Below are positions 1-6,323 of a stretch of DNA of 15,077 nt, piece after piece; position 1 is the first letter of the stretch; each line of letters starts with the position of its first letter. A program made the position numbers and the translations under genes. Source of the stretch: Actinomycetes bacterium. Lineage in GTDB: Bacteria; Actinomycetota; Thermoleophilia; Solirubrobacterales; 70-9. A model generated the notes under the pieces. The model was not told the origin of the DNA and searched no databases. It worked only from the letters and a program-made list of their open reading frames with translations. The DNA is taken from positions 1 through 15,077 of the forward strand of contig JAEZIQ010000103.1 in assembly GCA_023436605.1 (NCBI GenBank). Direction: 5' to 3'.

Positions 1-77
1 CGGGCGAGCTCGCCCTTCGCACCAAAGTCTGAGGCGTACTCCTCGTTCGCCGAGAGAACTTCTTCGAGAATCGACAT
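1..77 (-). CDS. Beta-class carbonic anhydrase, N-terminal fragment
   Basis: Reading leftward from the ATG at 77-75 gives MSILEEVLSANEEYASDF, then GAKGELA, and the frame runs off the window edge. This matches the N-terminal helix of short actinobacterial beta-carbonic anhydrases, whose zinc-binding CxDxR motif follows directly after it and would lie outside the window. These enzymes interconvert CO2 and bicarbonate in the cytosol. A GGAG ribosome-binding site (85-88 on the minus strand) lies 7 nt before the ATG, which supports the start. The gene diverges from the SGNH hydrolase at 239. With only 25 codons visible the family call rests on N-terminal resemblance alone and no catalytic residue can be seen. 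Confidence 0.7.
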   Translation of the reverse strand, partial: MSILEEVLSANEEYASDFGAKGELA

Positions 78-120
78 ATCTGGACTCCAGGTTCTGTTGA
101 GGGGGCGTTGCTGGAATCCA

Positions 121-149
121 ACTATAACATAGAAAGTTGATCAACTTAA
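121..149 (-). promoter_or_regulatory. Candidate promoter of the carbonic anhydrase gene
   Basis: On the minus strand TTAAGT (149-144) and TATAGT (126-121) are 17 bp apart and resemble sigma-70-type -35 and -10 boxes. Transcription would begin near 114, leaving a leader of about 37 nt that carries the GGAG site. The surrounding stretch is clearly AT-rich in a GC-rich region. The 14-bp palindrome at 134-147 overlaps the -35 box and much of the spacer, so a bound protein could block the promoter. Confidence 0.45.
134..147. promoter_or_regulatory. Perfect 14-bp palindrome, candidate operator
   Basis: AAGTTGATCAACTT reads the same on both strands. It lies in the 161-bp spacer between two divergent genes and over the candidate minus-strand promoter. 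Such symmetry with a TTGATCAA core would suit a dimeric winged-helix regulator such as a MarR-family protein, but no regulator gene is visible nearby and the cognate protein is unknown. Apart from this element and the promoter, I see nothing else in 78-238. Confidence 0.45.
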
Positions 150-238
150 TAGGTAATTGTTGCGGGTGTGAAATCGGCGGCAAGGTCGCGAGGTTGACTG
201 CCCGTCGAATCGCGCCCGGGGCCGGATAAGGTGCGCAG

Positions 239-1042
239 ATGGCAGACAGTGGTGGCAGGACGTTCGAGCGGTTTGTGGCGATCGGAGACAGCCAGACCGA
301 AGGGGTCGGTGATCCGACCGGTCCCGGGGGCTCCGAGAGGGGATGGGCCGATCGCTTCGCCGAGCGCCTCGCGCGCGAGCAGGAAGATCTGGGTGGACCC
401 GAACTCCTCTACGCAAACCTCGCGGTCCGGGGCAAGCTGCTGGCCCAGATCGACGAGGACCAGATCGAGCCCGCCCTGGCCATGCGTCCCGACCTGGTCA
501 GTCTGATCGGTGGGCTCAATGATGTGATCCGCCCCGGCAGCAACGTGGACCTGATTCTCGCCCGCATGGACACCATGCAGGGCCGCCTGGCCGCCAGCGG
601 GGCGACCGTCATGACCATCACCTATCCCGACCCGGCCCTGATGATGCCGATCGGCCGCCTGCTATCCGAGACCATGAGCGAGTTCAACCGCGGTCTGCGG
701 CGCATCGCGGCCCGGCACGGGACCCTGCTGCTCGACGTCGCCAACTCGGCCGAAGTCACCGACCCCGACCACTGGTGCGATGACCGCCTCCACCTCAACC
801 CGAGCGGCCATCAGGTCCTGGCCGACGGCATGTTTTCCCTGATCGAGCCACTGCCCGAAGGCCACTCCTGGATCGGTGAGATCACCCCCGCAGCTGCCCG
901 TCGGCTTCATCAGCGGGTGATCGCCGAGGCCCGGTGGGCCGGCGCTTTTCTCGCCCCCTGGATCTACCGGCGCCTGGCCGGGAAGTCTTCCGGCGACGGA
1001 CGCCAGGCCAAACGGCCGGAACTGACTCCGGTCGAAATCTGA
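239..1042 (+). CDS. SGNH/GDSL-family hydrolase (esterase/lipase)
   Basis: The 267-aa protein shows the SGNH blocks in order. Block I is VAIGDSQTEGVG, with nucleophile Ser18. Block II has a conserved Gly in NLAVRG (60-65). Block III is GLND, with Asn94 for the oxyanion hole. Block V is DDRLH, with Asp182 and His185 completing the triad. There is no signal peptide, so it should act in the cytosol on ester bonds of unknown substrate. Gln19 stands where most relatives carry a hydrophobic or aromatic residue after the Ser. The basic tail, with a GKSSGDGR motif near 248-255, recurs in actinobacterial members. An AAGG at 228-231, 7 nt before the ATG, supports the start. The stop codon TGA abuts the stop of the convergent amidohydrolase with no gap. 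Confidence 0.9.
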   Translation: MADSGGRTFERFVAIGDSQTEGVGDPTGPGGSERGWADRFAERLAREQEDLGGPELLYANLAVRGKLLAQIDEDQIEPALAMRPDLVSLIGGLNDVIRPGSNVDLILARMDTMQGRLAASGATVMTITYPDPALMMPIGRLLSETMSEFNRGLRRIAARHGTLLLDVANSAEVTDPDHWCDDRLHLNPSGHQVLADGMFSLIEPLPEGHSWIGEITPAAARRLHQRVIAEARWAGAFLAPWIYRRLAGKSSGDGRQAKRPELTPVEI

Positions 1043-1858
1043 TCAGTCCAGCTTGAATATCCGGCGGGCGTTGCCGCCGAGAAACAGCTCTCTGGTCTCG
1101 TTGTCGAGGCCGAGTTCATCGATGCCCTGAAGTGCGGCCGAATGCCCGATCATCGGGTAGTTGGTGCCCCAGAGCACCTTCTTTCGTCCCGAACTCGTCT
1201 TCATGTAAGCGATCAGTTCCGGCGGATAGCGCTTCGGCGTGTAGGCGGAAGTGTCGATGTAGACGTTGGGATGCTTGCGACAGACCGCGACCATCTCCTC
1301 GGTCCAGGGATAGCCGATGTGACCACCGACGATCACGAGTTCGGGAAAGTCAATCGCGATCTGGTCGATATAGGGGATCGGATGACCGACCTCCGAAGGC
1401 ATCAGCGGGCCGGTGTGCCCGACCTGGGTACAGAAGGGAACTCCCAGCTCGACGCAGGCGGCAAAGAGGGGATAGAAGCGACGGTCGGTCGGTGGGACCT
1501 CCCAGAGCCAGGGAAGCTGACGGAGACCCTTGAACCCGTCTTGCTCGACCCGGCGACGCAGTTCGCGAACCGCTTCCATCGGCTGGGAGAGATCGACCGA
1601 AGCCAGGCCGAACAGGCGGTCGGGGTAGGCCGAGCACCATCGCGCGACCTGATCGTTGCTGATCATCGGTCCCGACGGCGCGTGCCACGCGCTCAGCATG
1701 CCCTTGCCGACTCCACCGTCGTTCATCGCCGCGATCGCCGTCTCGATCGGGATCTCCTCGGTCGGTGGCTCACTGCCGGTCCAGCGCATCAGCGATTCAA
1801 AAGCGCGGTGGGAGAGAAAACCCGGCGTCGGGTGCTGCATCCAGGCGTCGACGATCAA
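1043..1858 (-). CDS. Amidohydrolase-2 family TIM-barrel protein with altered metal site
   Basis: A TTG start at 1858 is preferred. It gives 271 aa beginning MIVDAWMQHP, has a strong GGAGG 9 nt upstream, and its TTGA overlaps the TGA stop of the upstream TetR-like gene. A longer frame to 1909 would add an Arg-rich stretch unlike the family. The fold resembles Amidohydro_2 proteins (ACMSD and gamma-resorcylate decarboxylase relatives): GFKGLR near 108-113, VGHTGP with His148, GGHIGYPW with His180, and a C-terminal NARRIFKL. The N-terminal HxH metal pair is replaced by WMQ followed by His9, and the usual Asp in the GSDYP-type motif is Asn233 in GTNYP. It may be a metal-poor or non-hydrolytic subfamily; its substrate cannot be read. 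It is the last gene of the four-gene minus-strand unit. Confidence 0.8.
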   Translation of the reverse strand: MIVDAWMQHPTPGFLSHRAFESLMRWTGSEPPTEEIPIETAIAAMNDGGVGKGMLSAWHAPSGPMISNDQVARWCSAYPDRLFGLASVDLSQPMEAVRELRRRVEQDGFKGLRQLPWLWEVPPTDRRFYPLFAACVELGVPFCTQVGHTGPLMPSEVGHPIPYIDQIAIDFPELVIVGGHIGYPWTEEMVAVCRKHPNVYIDTSAYTPKRYPPELIAYMKTSSGRKKVLWGTNYPMIGHSAALQGIDELGLDNETRELFLGGNARRIFKLD

Positions 1859-2328
1859 CTCTTCACGCCTCCTTCCAGGGCGGCGCCGGCGGCGAGAATG
1901 CCGGCCCAAGCGGCATCTCCCATCGGCCTGGCGTACTCGGTCGGCCGTCTCTTCAGGCGGCCGCCGAGCCAGTGCTTGGCCAGTTCCTGGGTCGGGGCGA
2001 AGACCAGCGCGTGGAGGATGTTGAATGAAACGGAGGGCATCGCTCCCGATTCAGAGGACTCCTTCAGCCAGCGCTTCGACTCTTCGAAATAGGCCGCGTT
2101 GGAGGCACTGAGGCGTTCCCTTCCGGGCCCGGCCATGACCGGCCCCCGGTAGCGCGAGACGAGCTTTGCCCGGTCCGGATCCTCTTCGGTCCAGGCCAGG
2201 TGAAGCCGGACCAGTCCCTTGACGCAGGCCTCGGGGTCTCCCGCATGCTCGCGGTACAGATTGATCGTGCGCTGCTGGTACTCCTCCAGCGCCGTGAGCA
2301 CCTCTTCGACCGGCAAGTCGTCACTCAT
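1855..2328 (-). CDS. TetR-type C-terminal ligand-binding domain protein lacking a helix-turn-helix
   Basis: The 157-aa, largely helical protein resembles the C-terminal domain of one TetR/AcrR group. Landmarks are a VEEVLTALEEYQ start, RLHLAWTEEDPDRA (41-54), a FNILHALVFAPTQELAKHWLGG stretch (102-123) and DAAWAGILAAGA (138-149). A full TetR regulator is usually about 190-220 aa with an N-terminal DNA-binding domain of about 50 residues. Here nothing of the kind precedes the ATG, and the upstream 29 bp abut the stop of the alpha/beta hydrolase. It therefore appears to be a stand-alone ligand-binding or dimerisation module, or a remnant of a regulator. The frame is intact and its end is coupled by TTGA overlap to the amidohydrolase, which suggests it is still translated. 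DNA binding is not expected. Confidence 0.7.
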   Translation of the reverse strand: MSDDLPVEEVLTALEEYQQRTINLYREHAGDPEACVKGLVRLHLAWTEEDPDRAKLVSRYRGPVMAGPGRERLSASNAAYFEESKRWLKESSESGAMPSVSFNILHALVFAPTQELAKHWLGGRLKRRPTEYARPMGDAAWAGILAAGAALEGGVKS

Positions 2329-2334
2329 GCTCCG

Positions 2335-2340
2335 AGTATG
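2335..2340 (-). promoter_or_regulatory. Candidate internal -10 element for the TetR-like gene (leaderless)
   Basis: On the minus strand CATACT ends 6 nt before the ATG at 2328, so transcription could begin at or next to the start codon. The GGAG in between sits only 1 nt from the ATG, too close to work as a normal ribosome-binding site. No convincing -35 box is visible. It would give the two distal genes expression independent of the glycosidase promoter. Confidence 0.3.
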
Positions 2341-2357
2341 CCGTAACCGATCCGCAA

Positions 2358-3275
2358 TCAGGCGGCCTGCGCCCGATCATCTTCCTGGCGTCGCAGCAGC
2401 ATGCGGCGGATGTGGTCCTGGTCGAGGTTGGCCTCTTCGGTGCTGGCAATGAAGTCTTCGAGCACCCGAACGAAGCGGTCAGGGTCGTCGTTGAACGGGA
2501 AATGGCCGGCCCCGGAAAAGATCTCGAGCCGGCTGCCGGGCATCAGCTCGTGGGCGACAGTGGCATGGTCGACTGGAATGATCCGGTCGTGGTCACCCCA
2601 GACGATCATCGATGGAATCTCGGCCGTGAGATAGAGACGGTCGGCGGCCGAGACCCGCTGCCCGGTCGGGTCGATCACGGATCGGACCGTGTGAACGAAG
2701 GCCCGACGGGCATCGGCTTCGGTCAGGGAAGCGAATCCCTCGGCCACTCCCTCCATGTCGGCGCTGCCTCGCAGGCCGATTCCTGCGAGGAAGTTGCGCA
2801 CCTTCAGGCCGGCGTCGTGGAGGGTGGGGGTAAAGAGCAACGGCAGGACGTACTCGGCCCCGGGCAGAGCCGCGGCCCGCAGGGCCGGGTTTACCTCGCG
2901 GCCGATGCCGCCGCTGTCGACCAGCACGAGCCGCGAGATTCGGTCGGGGAACTGGTACGCGAACTGCATCGCGATGCCACCCCCGAGCGAATGTCCGACC
3001 ACCGTGACCTTGGGGATGTCGAGGGTGACCAGCAGGTCGCGCATTCCGCTTGCGTAGGCGCCCAGCGAGTAATCACCCTGGGGCTTGGCCGAGCGGCCGT
3101 GGCCGAGCAGGTCGGGGGCGATGACCGTGTGCTTCCCGGCGAGCTTCGACATGACCGATTTCCAGGTCCGCGAACTCGACGTGATTCCGTGGACCAGGAG
3201 TAGCGGCGGACCGTCGCCCATCTTGTGGAAAGTGACCGGCTGGCCGTGGATCTCGATCGTCTGGCGAACCGTCAT
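2358..3275 (-). CDS. Alpha/beta-fold hydrolase
   Basis: The 305-aa protein has the complete alpha/beta hydrolase signature. It shows an HG oxyanion motif in LLLVHGITSSS (25-35), the DLLGHGRS strand-loop (55-62), the nucleophile elbow GHSLGG with Ser96, a GDHD motif with the acid at Asp230, and GAGHFPF with His258. A helical cap lies at about 130-215. Similar cytosolic proteins include esterases, C-C bond hydrolases of aromatic ring-cleavage pathways and haloperoxidase-like enzymes, so the substrate is open. The ATG at 3275 has a weak GGGG 10 nt upstream and lies 29 nt after the GH5 stop. The next gene starts 29 nt after its own stop, giving an evenly spaced operon. The C-terminal tail after 280 is charged and probably disordered. 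Confidence 0.88.
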   Translation of the reverse strand: MTVRQTIEIHGQPVTFHKMGDGPPLLLVHGITSSSRTWKSVMSKLAGKHTVIAPDLLGHGRSAKPQGDYSLGAYASGMRDLLVTLDIPKVTVVGHSLGGGIAMQFAYQFPDRISRLVLVDSGGIGREVNPALRAAALPGAEYVLPLLFTPTLHDAGLKVRNFLAGIGLRGSADMEGVAEGFASLTEADARRAFVHTVRSVIDPTGQRVSAADRLYLTAEIPSMIVWGDHDRIIPVDHATVAHELMPGSRLEIFSGAGHFPFNDDPDRFVRVLEDFIASTEEANLDQDHIRRMLLRRQEDDRAQAA

Positions 3276-3304
3276 GTTGCCGATATTCCCCGATCAGGCC
3301 GAAT

Positions 3305-4774
3305 CTAACGGGTGACTTTGGACACAGAAGCCGGTTTCCGGCTGATCGTACTCGCTCTGAGCAGGCGATCACCGGGGTACATCACGGTTACGAAAGTCGG
3401 CCTCAAGCCTCTCGGAATGTTGATATTGAGCCATGACATTCCGGTCAGCGACCTGACCCGGCGGGTGATCAGGCGAACCTTCACGCGGGGTGGCTGCTTG
3501 CTTCTGGGGTCGCGGACCAGCCTGACCCTGGCGGTCACCGCCTTCGAAGCCTTCGAATCGATCCTGATCGCGAGACGGAGTGACTTGCCGTTCCACCGGG
3601 CGGTCTTTATCGCCAGGCCGGGGCCAGCCCGCGGCGCCGGTTCCGGCAACTCGTCCGGGAGGCTGGCAAGGTGGGCATGGAAGGCGGTACCGACCGGGGC
3701 GAGCGGAGTGCCGTCCAGGTCGGAGATCAGGGCGAAGTTGCTGCAGCCGAGCGTCGGCAAATCCCACCAGGCCCAAACCAGGTACCCGATCAGGCGCGCA
3801 TCTGCCCACTTCATGAAGCGGTTGACGTGGCCGGGGTTGCCGCAGTCGTTCTGTCCGATCTCGGCCGCCAGAACCGGCACCCTTTCCGCCACCGTGGCGA
3901 TCTCCTCGTCCCAGCACCTGCCCGTGCTACAGCGCTGGATCGGGTAATTGTGGAAGCTGGCAATCAGCTGGTCGTCAGCCGGGGCGTGAGCCAGCCAGCC
4001 GCGGAGGTCGTTTGCCCAGTCGATTCCGGATAGCAGGATCGGCTGGGTCGCTCCGACGCTGCGGACCACGCTGGTCAGCTTTCTGAAGCCGGCAGCCTCG
4101 TAGCGGGGAAGGACGCCGCTCACCGGGGCGGTGTCAGCTTCGGAAGGGGCCTCGCAGCCGCCTTTGGCCCAGCAGTCCCATTTCAGTTCGAAGGTCCAGC
4201 CGTTGCCGCCCCAACGGGAGTGGGGCTCGTTGAAGAGGTCGAAGATCACCGACCGGTTCTGCTGGAAGCGCGTCGCGACCGAGTGCCAGAAGGCGGCAGT
4301 GCGGTTGTCAGGCATCGGGCGGAGACCATCGGCGGCCACGCCGTTCGGTCCGGACCAGTGGAGGTCGATTATCGCCACGATGCCGACTTGGTTGAGGGCA
4401 TCAACGAAGTTCTCCACCGATTGTCGATAGCCGGCTACGGTCAGCCCCCCTGAGGGCAGCCCGTCGTCGCCGAGCCAGCAGTCCTGGTTGAGGGGCAGAC
4501 GGACGGTGTTGATCTTCCATGACGCGATTGCCGCGACGGTTGAGGCGACTTCGTGTGGCTTGGTTCCGTCCTCGCCGTAATCCCAGCCCTGCTGGCAGCG
4601 GTACTCATATCCGGGGAAATTGACCCCATGCGGGACGAAGCGTTTCGAGGTCAGGGCGTCGACGATCCGGTTGCCGTCGACCACCGGCTGCGGCGCAGCG
4701 GCTGCCGCCCGGGAAGGGATCACGGAGGTTGCCGCGAGAACCGCGACGACGAAAATCAGACGCCGGAGAGACAC
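3305..4774 (-). CDS. Secreted glycoside hydrolase family 5 (cellulase-type) protein
   Basis: The 489-aa protein begins with a signal peptide (RR, a hydrophobic stretch, then SRAAAAA around residues 21-27), so it is exported. The GH5 core spans about 30-370. It shows Arg92 in VRLPLN, IDLHW (136-140), acid/base Glu183 in FNEP, FHNYP with His275, nucleophile Glu305 in AAEIGQ, and a Trp-rich WAWW (334-337). GH5 enzymes cleave beta-linked glycans such as cellulose, mannan or beta-glucan; the exact substrate is not evident. Eight cysteines (60, 99, 201, 207, 282, 287, 311, 344) could form four disulfides outside the cell. Residues after about 380 form a basic beta-rich tail that I do not recognise as a known binding module. 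The GTG start gives the signal peptide directly. It is first in the minus-strand unit. Confidence 0.88.
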   Translation of the reverse strand: MSLRRLIFVVAVLAATSVIPSRAAAAAPQPVVDGNRIVDALTSKRFVPHGVNFPGYEYRCQQGWDYGEDGTKPHEVASTVAAIASWKINTVRLPLNQDCWLGDDGLPSGGLTVAGYRQSVENFVDALNQVGIVAIIDLHWSGPNGVAADGLRPMPDNRTAAFWHSVATRFQQNRSVIFDLFNEPHSRWGGNGWTFELKWDCWAKGGCEAPSEADTAPVSGVLPRYEAAGFRKLTSVVRSVGATQPILLSGIDWANDLRGWLAHAPADDQLIASFHNYPIQRCSTGRCWDEEIATVAERVPVLAAEIGQNDCGNPGHVNRFMKWADARLIGYLVWAWWDLPTLGCSNFALISDLDGTPLAPVGTAFHAHLASLPDELPEPAPRAGPGLAIKTARWNGKSLRLAIRIDSKASKAVTARVRLVRDPRSKQPPRVKVRLITRRVRSLTGMSWLNINIPRGLRPTFVTVMYPGDRLLRASTISRKPASVSKVTR

Positions 4775-4782
4775 CCGAAAAT

Positions 4783-4812
4783 CGTATATGTCGCGATCTA
4801 AAAGGAGATCAA
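4783..4812 (-). promoter_or_regulatory. Candidate promoter of the GH5 operon
   Basis: On the minus strand TTGATC (4812-4807) and TATACG (4788-4783) are separated by 18 bp. The -10 box ends 8 nt before the GTG start. No Shine-Dalgarno sequence lies between them, so the transcript would be leaderless or nearly so. The -10 lacks the usual final T, which lowers confidence. Confidence 0.35.
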
Positions 4813-4847
4813 GGATTCTCGCGCCGGGAACATCTGCCCGACCCGGC

Positions 4848-4853
4848 TATTCT
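4848..4853 (+). promoter_or_regulatory. Candidate -10 element for the CNNM gene pair
   Basis: TATTCT matches the TAnnnT pattern of actinobacterial -10 boxes. A start site near 4860-4863 would give the CNNM mRNA a leader of about 110 nt holding two tiny ORFs. No good -35 box lies 17 bp upstream. The rest of the 196-bp spacer between the divergent GH5 and CNNM genes shows only an imperfect repeat (TCTCGCG and GGGAA followed by TCTG at 4817-4836 and 4869-4883). Confidence 0.3.
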
Positions 4854-4862
4854 TGCTGGCGA

Positions 4863-4907
4863 ATGAAGTCTCGCGGGAATCTGGATGGACGACGACCCTG
4901 GCTCTAG
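4863..4907 (+). CDS. Possible 14-residue leader peptide upstream of the CNNM genes
   Basis: The ATG at 4863 opens MKSRGNLDGRRPWL and a TAG stop. It sits 9 nt after the TATTCT hexamer and so could be read from a leaderless mRNA. There is no other support, and short ORFs of this length are common by chance. I recognise no family. It is listed because it stacks with a second small ORF that ends on the CNNM start codon. Confidence 0.2.
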   Translation: MKSRGNLDGRRPWL

Positions 4908-4923
4908 TCCCAAGCGCACCTTG

Positions 4924-4974
4924 ATGCGTGCCGGACTCGCTTCGGTCCGTGTTCGAGGGGCGCTGCCTCGATGA
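4924..4974 (+). CDS. Possible 16-residue upstream ORF overlapping the CNNM start
   Basis: The ATG at 4924 opens MRAGLASVRVRGALPR. Its TGA stop (4972-4974) overlaps the CNNM start codon in an ATGA tetranucleotide, a layout typical of translational coupling. It has no clear ribosome-binding site of its own; a TTG directly before the ATG could also start it. The GAGGGG that serves CNNM lies inside this ORF, so ribosomes translating it would pass over that site. Whether it is translated cannot be read from sequence. Confidence 0.25.
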   Translation: MRAGLASVRVRGALPR

Positions 4975-6323
4975 TCGATCTTGCGCTCGTCCTCGTTTCC
5001 GTGGTCATGATTCTGGCCTGCGGACTTTTCGTGGCGGCCGAATTCGCTTTCGTCACGGTCGATCGTTCCAGCGTCGACCGCGACGCGGAATCCGGCGATC
5101 GCCGCGCAAAGGGCGTGCGGTCGGCGCTGAAGAGCCTCTCGACCCAACTATCCGCCGCCCAGGTCGGGATCACTGTCACCAACCTGATCATCGGTTTTCT
5201 GGCCGAGCCCTCGATCTCGAAACTGATCGATGGTCCTCTCGAATCGCTCGGCGTGCCCGGCGACGCGGTTCGCGGCATTTCGGTGCTGATCGCTTTCATC
5301 CTCGCCAACGGCCTGACCATGATCTTCGGCGAGCTGGTGCCGAAGAATCTTGCGATCGCCAGACCGCTGCCTACCGCCAAGGCGGTCCAGGGCTTCCAGC
5401 GCGGCTTTACCGCGGTGATCCACCCCTTGGTCCGGCTGACCAACGGTTCTGCCAACGCGATCCTTCGGCTGGTCGGTATCGAGCCACAGGAGGAGCTGGC
5501 CTCGGCCCGCTCACCGGAGGAGCTGACTTCGTTGGTGCGGCGCTCGGCCGCGAAAGGCACCCTCGAGGAGCCGACGGCAGAGCTGCTCGAGAAGTCCCTC
5601 GAATTTGGCGAACTCCGGGCCGACGACGTAATGACTCCACGGGTCAAGGTCAAGACCCTTTCGCCCGACCAGCCGGTCAGCGCGGTGATCGAGGCGGCCC
5701 GGGCTGGGGGCTTCTCCCGCTTCCCGGTGATCAGCGAAGGATCGGAAACGTTCGAGGGAATCGTCCACGTCAAGCACGCGGTGGCGGTGCCCCGCGATGA
5801 ACGCGACGTGGTCCCGATTCGGCAGGTGATGGCAGATCCGGTGCTCGTTCCGTCGACCATCGAGCTCGACCCGCTGCTGGCCGAACTGCGCAAGGTGGGT
5901 CTCCAGATCGCAATCGTGGTCGACGAGTTCGGCAGCTTCGACGGCATCGTCACCCTCGAAGACCTGATCGAGGAGATCGTCGGCGAGGTCCGTGACGAAC
6001 ACGATCACGAAGAAGCCCCGATCCGCGAGATCTCACAGAACATCTGGGCCCTGTCCGGGCTGCTGAGGCCGGACGAGATCGAGGACCAGATCGGAGTGAC
6101 GCTGCCCGAGGACGAGGACTACGAAACGGTCGCCGGACTGATCGGCTTCGAACTCGGCCGGGTGCCCGGCCGGGGCGACTCGGTGCATGTCGAAGCGACC
6201 GACGAGGAGAAGCTGCCGCTCATCGCCGAGCTGAGCGTGCTGCGGATGGACGGGCTGAGAGTGGACCGGGTTCGCCTGGCGGTCACCAGGCCGGAGCCCG
6301 AAGAGACGGAGGACGGAAAATGA
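4971..6323 (+). CDS. CNNM/CorC-type membrane protein (DUF21, CBS pair, CorC_HlyC domain)
   Basis: The 450-aa protein is a full-length member of the HlyC/CorC (TlyC) group. The DUF21/CNNM transmembrane domain covers about 1-190, with helices near 4-30, 60-80 and 102-128, and the conserved GELVPKNLA (120-128). A CBS pair follows: first repeat from VMTPRV (220-225) to about 275, second about 285-340, ending VTLEDLIEEIVGEV (327-340). The C-terminal CorC_HlyC domain spans about 350-440. CNNM/CorC proteins are linked to Mg2+ or Na+ export and divalent-cation tolerance, with CBS domains sensing Mg-ATP. The haemolysin name is historical. The ATG has GAGGGG 10 nt upstream. The stop overlaps the next gene in ATGA, so the pair is translationally coupled. 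Confidence 0.93.
   Translation: MIDLALVLVSVVMILACGLFVAAEFAFVTVDRSSVDRDAESGDRRAKGVRSALKSLSTQLSAAQVGITVTNLIIGFLAEPSISKLIDGPLESLGVPGDAVRGISVLIAFILANGLTMIFGELVPKNLAIARPLPTAKAVQGFQRGFTAVIHPLVRLTNGSANAILRLVGIEPQEELASARSPEELTSLVRRSAAKGTLEEPTAELLEKSLEFGELRADDVMTPRVKVKTLSPDQPVSAVIEAARAGGFSRFPVISEGSETFEGIVHVKHAVAVPRDERDVVPIRQVMADPVLVPSTIELDPLLAELRKVGLQIAIVVDEFGSFDGIVTLEDLIEEIVGEVRDEHDHEEAPIREISQNIWALSGLLRPDEIEDQIGVTLPEDEDYETVAGLIGFELGRVPGRGDSVHVEATDEEKLPLIAELSVLRMDGLRVDRVRLAVTRPEPEETEDGK

Noticed and set aside
1142..2092. 316-codon plus-strand frame across the amidohydrolase and TetR-like genes
   Set aside because: The minus-strand genes here have clear family motifs, whereas this frame has none.
4904..5953. 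349-codon Ser/Thr/Arg-rich frame on the minus strand
   Set aside because: It is opposite the CNNM gene and has the composition of an antisense reading of that gene.
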